44,415 bases of DNA, taken from IMG/VR virus record IMGVR_UViG_3300021513_000006, positions 1 to 44,415 of that record; one strand, written 5' to 3'. The DNA comes from a virus. Shown here in pieces: positions 40,594 to 44,415 of the stretch. Position numbers and translations under genes: made by a program. Under the pieces are notes generated by a model. It was not told the origin of the DNA, did no database searches, and saw only the letters and a list, made by a program, of their open reading frames with translations. The first letter of the stretch is position 1; each line of letters opens with the position of its first letter.

Positions 40594-41397
40594 TTACTTC
40601 TCATTTGCCTTTTTTACCTTTATCTTCTTTTTCTTTACTTCATTATTATTTTCATTCTTTCCATTTTCACTCTTACTCTCAACTTTTTCCTTTTCTTCTT
40701 CTACTTCTTCAGTCTGGGAGATAAGTTCCCACTTAAATCTTCCAAATCCAGCACTTCTCCACTGACTTATCCCAGAATAAAGCCCATACTCCAACATCTT
40801 TTTCAATTTCTTCAAATTTATTTCCTTATTCTTAATTAAAACAATTCTAATCTTATCTGTTGTAACAGGATTATCTTCTGATGCTTCAATTCTTTCAGAT
40901 GATACTAAAGAAGTTCTTTCTCCTTTTGGAGTCATTGCTCTTATTGGACGAATATACTCATCTTTATGTTTCTTAAGAACATTTCCATTTCTATATAAAT
41001 AAATCTTATTAGGAAATATAAAAACATATCTGTCAATCTTTGCCCTTGGATTTGGCAAATTAATCTGCTCCTTCAAAGCCTGAGCAGCAGCCTTAAGAAA
41101 TCCTTTGACCATAAAATTTGGTAAATAAATTCCTTTATTATCTTTTCTGAAATAAGTTATTTGAGTTATTTCATTATTCTTTTCTTCTCCAGAAGATTTT
41201 GATACCTTATAATCTTCTTTAGTATAAGCTTCAGTTGATAATCCTTCTGTTTCTTCTTCCAATTTCTTTGCATCTTTTAAAGCTTTCTTTCCAATCATTT
41301 TGAAAAAATCTAATTTCAATAATTCTGGACTTGGAGCTGTCCCAAGTATGTCAGAAATGAAGCTTAATCTTACTACTAATTCTAATGTTTCTATCAT
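40594..41397 (-). CDS. Conserved phage protein of unknown function (RAMP-like pattern)
   Basis: The start is ATG 41397 with AAGGAGGT seven bases upstream; an in-frame GTG three codons earlier lies within that site. The product is 267 residues. It resembles a protein family I associate with early regions of bacterial phages and prophages: VVRLSFISDILGTAPSPELL, YLPNFMVKGFLKAAAQAL, YIRPIRAMTPKGERTSLVSSERI, and LEYGLYSGISQWRSAGFGRFKW. The last Gly-rich loop is reminiscent of RAMP folds. The final 45 residues are a low-complexity Glu/Lys/Asn tail. Function is not known to me. It has its own sigma70-type promoter and is the first gene of the minus-strand arm. Confidence 0.65.
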   Translation of the reverse strand: MIETLELVVRLSFISDILGTAPSPELLKLDFFKMIGKKALKDAKKLEEETEGLSTEAYTKEDYKVSKSSGEEKNNEITQITYFRKDNKGIYLPNFMVKGFLKAAAQALKEQINLPNPRAKIDRYVFIFPNKIYLYRNGNVLKKHKDEYIRPIRAMTPKGERTSLVSSERIEASEDNPVTTDKIRIVLIKNKEINLKKLKKMLEYGLYSGISQWRSAGFGRFKWELISQTEEVEEEKEKVESKSENGKNENNNEVKKKKIKVKKANEK

Positions 41398-41425
41398 TTG
41401 CTTCACCTCCTTACTTTTTCTTATT

Positions 41426-41453
41426 ATTATACCATACTTTTCATTTCTTTCAA
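41426..41453 (-). promoter_or_regulatory. Sigma70-type promoter of the minus-strand replication arm
   Basis: On the minus strand TTGAAA (41448-41453), 16 bases, then TATAAT (41426-41431) with an extended TG. It shares GTATGGTATAATAATAAG with the promoter at 42550. The AAGGAGGT site of the next gene follows within 20 bases. Confidence 0.8.
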
Positions 41454-41524
41454 TATCTTTTCATGTAAAATCATCATAAATCTTTCTTCTTATTATCATT
41501 TTTTGAAATTTGGTAATTTATATT

Positions 41525-41559
41525 ATATTTCATATTTTGCGGAATAAAATATGAAATAT
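41525..41559. repeat. 14-bp perfect palindrome (hairpin or operator)
   Basis: ATATTTCATATTTT (41525-41538) is the exact reverse complement of AAAATATGAAATAT (41546-41559), with a 7-base spacer GCGGAAT. It lies upstream of the minus-strand arm promoter. Low GC makes a terminator weak; a dimeric regulator site is as likely. Confidence 0.7.
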
Positions 41560-41751
41560 TAAAAAGAATTTAGAGTAGTTATTGAAAGAAAAAAGAAAGA
41601 GATTAGTAATTTCTGAATATTGTTTTCTGGAATATTTAAGATTTAAAGTAGTTATTAAAGGGCAAAAGATAATACTATAAGAAGTATTGATATAGACTAT
41701 TTTATGTATATGTATGGGATATTGAAAAAGTTTTAGGGTAATTATTAAAGC
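41553..41751. repeat. Three imperfect direct repeats of about 35 bases
   Basis: Copies share an AATATT-AAAAG lead and a core: TTTAGAGTAGTTATTGAAAG (41569-41588), TTTAAAGTAGTTATTAAAGG (41642-41661) and TTTAGGGTAATTATTAAAGC (41732-41751). Unit starts are 76 and 88 bases apart. They fill most of the gap between the minus-strand promoter and the next gene. Iterons or an operator cluster are possible. Confidence 0.6.
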
Positions 41752-41996
41752 AAAAGTTAAAGTAAGTTTTTCTAATTTATTTAGTAGGATTTCTTTTCTT
41801 TCTTATTTTGATTTTTCATTTTATTTTTTATTCTACTTGTTTTTTGCTTTTTGTTTAAGTTTAAGAGATTTTTCTTTTTTAATTCATTTGAAATTTTAAA
41901 GATAAAATTTCTCATTAATTTATTTTCTGATTTTTTGATTGAGATGATACTATTGGAGTAGAAGTTTTTGGAATTTTTGCTATCGTAATGATAGGA
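41752..41996. other. T-rich gene-free stretch
   Basis: This is the remaining part of the gap between the early arm promoter and the 121-residue gene. On the plus strand it is long T-runs. I see no gene, clear hairpin or further repeat copy; T-tracts could serve terminators in the minus-to-plus direction, but no stem was found. Confidence 0.4.
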
Positions 41997-42362
41997 TTAT
42001 AAGGAAGATAGCAAGTTAGTGATTTTATTTGCAAGGTAGTTGTAGTCTTTGTTATGGTATGCAATGAGAGTAATGATTTTGTTATAGAGCTTTTTGGTTT
42101 CATTCGTATGATAGTATTTATGTAATATTTCAAGTAATTTATTAATACTAAAGCATTTCTTTTTTGTATCTCCCCAGACTTGGTAGATTCGGTCATATAC
42201 TAACCAATTGAAAAGTTCATATCCTTTATATTGAGCATAGTATATAAAAGTATCTACATTTAGGATATTTACATTCTCTTTATCATCCGTGTTGCATTCA
42301 AAGAATTCTTCCAGTAGCTTTTTGATTTGCTCTTTGCATTCCTTGCTGATTTTCATTTTCAT
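41997..42362 (-). CDS. Hypothetical helical protein
   Basis: The chosen ATG at 42362 lies two bases after the stop of the small membrane protein gene. The frame is open upstream, but that part overlaps the membrane gene and divergent promoter and is not credible coding. The product is 121 residues: a charged helix KISKECKEQIKKLLEEFFE, an aromatic middle (TFIYYAQYKGYELFNWLVYDRIYQVWG) and Lys/Tyr-rich helices to the end. No family was recognised. Translation is likely coupled to the upstream gene. Confidence 0.5.
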   Translation of the reverse strand: MKMKISKECKEQIKKLLEEFFECNTDDKENVNILNVDTFIYYAQYKGYELFNWLVYDRIYQVWGDTKKKCFSINKLLEILHKYYHTNETKKLYNKIITLIAYHNKDYNYLANKITNLLSSL

Positions 42363-42364
42363 TA

Positions 42365-42502
42365 TTAATCTTTTGCTATTAATGCTGATAATATTCCTAT
42401 GAATACTGCAATGAGCATTGCAAGGGTGGGTTTGCTTTTTAGTATTGCAATTGTTAGCAGAGAGATGGAATATGCATAAAGGATTAATAAGAATGTTTTC
42501 AT
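42365..42502 (-). CDS. 45-residue membrane protein, possibly leaderless
   Basis: A short ORF encodes two membrane helices (TFLLILYAYSISLLTIAIL, then a KSKPT turn, then LAMLIAVFIGILSALIA) and ends AKD. No Shine-Dalgarno sequence precedes its ATG. A TTGAAA-16-TAAAAT promoter ends only eight bases before the start, so the mRNA would have almost no leader. Hydrophobic hairpin proteins of this size are common among early phage genes. The function is unknown. Confidence 0.6.
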   Translation of the reverse strand: MKTFLLILYAYSISLLTIAILKSKPTLAMLIAVFIGILSALIAKD

Positions 42503-42510
42503 TTATTTTT

Positions 42511-42538
42511 ATTTTATCATGGAAATTTAAAATTTCAA
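42511..42538 (-). promoter_or_regulatory. Divergent minus-strand promoter
   Basis: On the minus strand TTGAAA (42533-42538), 16 bases, then TAAAAT (42511-42516) preceded by TG. The sequence CATGATAAAATAAAAATAA resembles the other early promoters. It is back to back with the plus-strand promoter at 42550. Confidence 0.6.
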
Positions 42539-42549
42539 CTTTTTTGATA

Positions 42550-42578
42550 TTGACAAAATAATAAAAGTATGATATAAT
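42550..42578 (+). promoter_or_regulatory. Perfect consensus sigma70 promoter
   Basis: TTGACA (42550-42555), exactly 17 bases, then TATAAT (42573-42578), with an extended TG. This is the best promoter in the window and drives the plus-strand operon at the right end. AAAGGAG and the ATG follow about 20-30 bases later. Confidence 0.92.
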
Positions 42579-42607
42579 AATAAAAGTTTGAATAAAGGAG
42601 CAATAAA

Positions 42608-42907
42608 ATGGCAATACAAAGCATTCTCATAGGAGAAAATGATAGATGGAAAATTCGCAAATCCTTACAAGACGAATCCTATGCCCTTACCTATGCTCTG
42701 GGAAGAATTACAATCTATCTCATGAATGAAGCTGAAAAGGAATACTTTGTCCAACAATTAAAACAAGCAAAGGAAAGCTGGGATAAGTATAAGCAAATGG
42801 ATTGCTGGATCTCAAATCAATATGTCCAAGTTCTTCTTTTAAGAGAGGATTTGGATTTTCTTATTAATGTTTTAACTCAAAAAGCAGAAGAAACAATAAT
42901 TCAATAG
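42608..42907 (+). CDS. Hypothetical early protein
   Basis: This 99-residue protein is the first gene behind the perfect promoter and has an AAAGGAG site, so it should be strongly and early expressed. It is largely helical: RWKIRKSLQDESYALTYALGRITIYLM, EKEYFVQQLKQAKESWDKYKQMDCW and VQVLLLREDLDFLINVLTQK. It has no membrane segment and no recognised family. Its position suits a host-takeover or replication-accessory protein, which is inference only. Confidence 0.6.
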   Translation: MAIQSILIGENDRWKIRKSLQDESYALTYALGRITIYLMNEAEKEYFVQQLKQAKESWDKYKQMDCWISNQYVQVLLLREDLDFLINVLTQKAEETIIQ

Positions 42908-42933
42908 TTTAATAAGTTGAAAGGAGAAAATGA

Positions 42934-43245
42934 ATGGAAATACTACCTTATCTGCAAAGCATTATTACAATCTTATCAATCATAACAGGAAGCTTTGCAA
43001 TAGCTCAAATAAGATTACTTCTTAAAAGAAAAACAGCAAAGGATATAAGCCTTATCTATCAAAGTGCAGTTTGGTTAAATGCAACATTTTGCTTTATCGT
43101 ATTTACTTTGATTGGAATGAAAATTGGTTTTGATAAAATATATGGAAACATTTTCTGTTCTCTGGAATGCTTTGTTTTGGTAGGAACTATAGTATTTTTG
43201 ATTTGTTATTATAGATGGAAAGAAAAAAGGGAAAGGAGGTTTTAA
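42934..43245 (+). CDS. PQ-loop / SemiSWEET-like membrane protein
   Basis: This 103-residue protein has three membrane helices: about 5-28, 45-63 and 70-92. The pattern IITGSFAIAQIRLLLKRKTAKDISLIY at the first helix and loop resembles PQ-loop/SemiSWEET proteins (G..A..PQ....K.Ks..iS), with Ala in place of the Pro; GNIFCSLECF at the third helix has the family-type Asn. SemiSWEETs are dimeric sugar transporters. The GAAAGGAG site and its place in a strong operon support expression. The transport role is tentative. Confidence 0.5.
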   Translation: MEILPYLQSIITILSIITGSFAIAQIRLLLKRKTAKDISLIYQSAVWLNATFCFIVFTLIGMKIGFDKIYGNIFCSLECFVLVGTIVFLICYYRWKEKRERRF

Positions 43246-43247
43246 AA

Positions 43248-43685
43248 ATGATGCAACAGCAACAAATAGCTCAAATCAAGACTTTACCATTTGATCATAA
43301 TGCTAACAATTTCTGGCAAGCAATAGGAATTACAAATAAGGAACTTTCTGAAGCAATACTTAAACCTGAAGAATTTTATTCTTTAAATGAAATAGATAGA
43401 AAGTTGAGAATTCTTTCTACTCTTATTTTTACAGTAATAAAAGGAATAATAAAATTGTTGAGTGGGAATGTTTTATCAGTTCTTTTTGTATTGATTTGCG
43501 ATTTTGATAAGAAAAGTTCTGAAGTAATAGAAATTATTGAAAGAAATTTGATTATATATGCAAAAAATGAAAATAAATCTTTGGAAGATTTTGATAAGTT
43601 TCTGAATGTTCTTTTTGAAAAAATGAATTCAATTTGTTTATCTCAATATTGTTACTATAAGAATATTGAAAAGTTTTATAACTAA
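43248..43685 (+). CDS. Hypothetical protein of the right-end operon
   Basis: The start is ATG 43248 with AAAGGAGG seven to ten bases upstream; an in-frame ATG 11 codons earlier lies within the preceding gene. The 145-residue product begins MMQQQQIAQIKTLPFDHNANNF and is mostly helical, with one moderately hydrophobic segment (TVIKGIIKLLSGNVLSVLFVLICDF). No family was recognised. It might be a phage tail-assembly-chaperone-like or regulatory protein, but nothing in the sequence decides this. Confidence 0.55.
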   Translation: MMQQQQIAQIKTLPFDHNANNFWQAIGITNKELSEAILKPEEFYSLNEIDRKLRILSTLIFTVIKGIIKLLSGNVLSVLFVLICDFDKKSSEVIEIIERNLIIYAKNENKSLEDFDKFLNVLFEKMNSICLSQYCYYKNIEKFYN

Positions 43686-43711
43686 TAAGAAGGAGGTGAT
43701 TTATTTCTTCT

Positions 43712-43915
43712 ATGTCTTTAGTTACAAAAGCAACTGCTCTTACAAAGTTGCTTGGAAGAAAATGCTCAGTAAAACTGCAAAACGGATATACTTTTATAGA
43801 TAAACTGATAGCAATAGAAACAGAAAAAGGAGGAGCTTTCCTTATCTTTGAAAAAGCTCCAGTAAGATATAATTTCAAAGAAATTTCAAGCATTGAAGAA
43901 TATATAGAAAAATAG
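43712..43915 (+). CDS. Small beta-barrel-like protein
   Basis: This 67-residue protein begins with a helix (LVTKATALTKLLGRK) and continues as alternating strands: CSVKLQNGYTFIDKLIAIETEKGGAFLIFE, then VRYNFKEISSIEEYIEK. This is compatible with a small Sm- or SH3-like barrel. A strong AAGGAGGT lies 14 bases before the ATG, which is long; an in-frame ATT nine bases earlier would fit better. It is followed 12 bases later by the Rep-like gene. The function is unknown. Confidence 0.5.
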   Translation: MSLVTKATALTKLLGRKCSVKLQNGYTFIDKLIAIETEKGGAFLIFEKAPVRYNFKEISSIEEYIEK

Positions 43916-43927
43916 GAAAGAGATAAG

Positions 43928-44415
43928 TTGAATATTTCAGAAAGAAAAGAAAATTTAATAGAGTTAAGCTATGCTGAGTTATGTAGAAAAAGAGTTATTG
44001 ATAATATTGCTATCAGTGCCAGATTGTTTAAATACTTAAAAAGAAAAGGTTGGAAAGTAAAATTAATTACTCTTAGTTTTAATGACTGGGATAGCTATGC
44101 AGATTTTATAAAAGAGATTGGTGGAATTTCAGGTTTTATTAAACATTTAAGAGATTATCTTGATTATCATTACAGAAATGTTCAATATGAATATTTCACT
44201 TATGCAGAATTTCAACAAAGACAGGTAATTCATTGGCATATCTATATTGCAAGCAATAAATATATACATTTTGAAAATTTAGGAATGAGAAGTTTCTTTA
44301 CTAAAGAATTCAAATATGGATATATTCACATAAAGAATTTGGAAGGTATCAATATCGGCTATATGATAAAGAAATCTCAGAAAAGCTTTGAAGCAATTTC
44401 CTTTTTCAAAGAGTG
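43928..44415 (+). CDS. HUH-type rolling-circle replication initiator (partial)
   Basis: The frame is open from TTG 43928 to the window edge, at least 162 residues without a stop. AGGAAAG lies seven bases upstream of the TTG. HUH Rep motifs appear in order: LITLSFNDWDSYADF (motif 1-like), RQVIHWHIYIASN (motif 2, His-hydrophobic-His), and a strand GYIHIKNLEGINIGYMIKK with Tyr followed by Lys (motif 3-like). These enzymes nick an origin and stay bound through Tyr. It lies in the strong right-end operon. The C-terminus is missing here. Tyr in YMIKK is the candidate nucleophile. Confidence 0.72.
   Translation, partial: MNISERKENLIELSYAELCRKRVIDNIAISARLFKYLKRKGWKVKLITLSFNDWDSYADFIKEIGGISGFIKHLRDYLDYHYRNVQYEYFTYAEFQQRQVIHWHIYIASNKYIHFENLGMRSFFTKEFKYGYIHIKNLEGINIGYMIKKSQKSFEAISFFKE

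Noticed and set aside
41553-41751. CRISPR array
   Set aside because: Only three units, clearly non-identical, with uneven spacing (76 and 88 bases) and no cas genes nearby.
41915-42196. 93-codon minus-strand frame
   Set aside because: It is an out-of-frame reading of the 121-residue gene, Thr/Ser-biased and without a start signal.
42363-42614. Upstream 84 codons of the frame holding the 121-residue protein
   Set aside because: They overlap the 45-residue membrane gene and both divergent promoters; the start at 42362 fits the operon spacing better.
1-44415. Prophage integration module, diversity-generating retroelement or tRNA genes
   Set aside because: No integrase, excisionase, reverse transcriptase, template/variable repeat pair or cloverleaf was seen, though a tRNA scan was not run.

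Overview
The window is almost entirely one tailed-phage (siphovirus-type) genome, low in GC and very A-rich on coding strands. Arginine is written mainly as AGA, and proteins are rich in Lys, Glu and Ile. An oxygen-sensitive class III ribonucleotide reductase, two inteins, near-consensus sigma70-type promoters and a spanin-like lysis cassette together suggest an anaerobic, possibly thermophilic, bacterial host with an outer membrane. The host itself is inferred and cannot be named from this sequence. No integrase, lysogeny repressor, tRNA or rRNA was recognised.

Plus-strand structural arm (about 0.2-30.25 kb). The order is classical: ribbon-helix-helix protein, small terminase, large terminase interrupted by a 143-residue mini-intein, portal, HK97-type protease fused to a scaffold (with a strong internal ribosome site for separate scaffold), major capsid protein, terminator, neck genes, tail terminator, a Com-like zinc finger, tail tube, tail chaperones joined by a -1 frameshift on T TTT TTA, tape measure, tail-tip proteins of the GTA/lambda-L-K-J type, fibre/adhesin genes, and a lysis module (small membrane protein, lytic transglycosylase, spanin-like pair, small membrane proteins, a degenerate M15-like protein).

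Minus-strand arm (about 41.4 down to 30.3 kb), read right to left: a conserved phage protein of unknown role, a 0.6-kb gene-free tract almost devoid of G on the plus strand and packed with CAAAAC, a small unknown gene, a uracil-DNA-glycosylase/DNA polymerase I fusion, a long hairpin, nrdG, nrdD with a 327-residue intein, a free-standing LAGLIDADG-type homing endonuclease, a small gene whose 3' end has been invaded by a second homing endonuclease, a small basic protein, and an arginase/agmatinase-family enzyme with its own promoter.

Right end (about 41.4-44.4 kb): repeats and a palindrome, a small divergent minus-strand operon, and a plus-strand operon under a perfect TTGACA-17-TATAAT promoter. 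That operon encodes small unknown proteins, a PQ-loop/SemiSWEET-like membrane protein and, running off the window, an HUH-type rolling-circle replication initiator.

Two classes of candidate transcription signal separate by region. Four near-consensus extended -10 promoters serve the 31.2 and 41.4-42.6 kb genes. A distinct motif, GATAAGAATTTC(A/T)AAAA, recurs in gaps ahead of structural genes and on the minus strand ahead of nrdG and the left-end gene. The strongest unexpected signals are this motif, the G-depleted CAAAAC tract, the homing-endonuclease insertion that left a duplicated gene tail, the frameshift and nested scaffold, and the agmatinase-like cargo gene.
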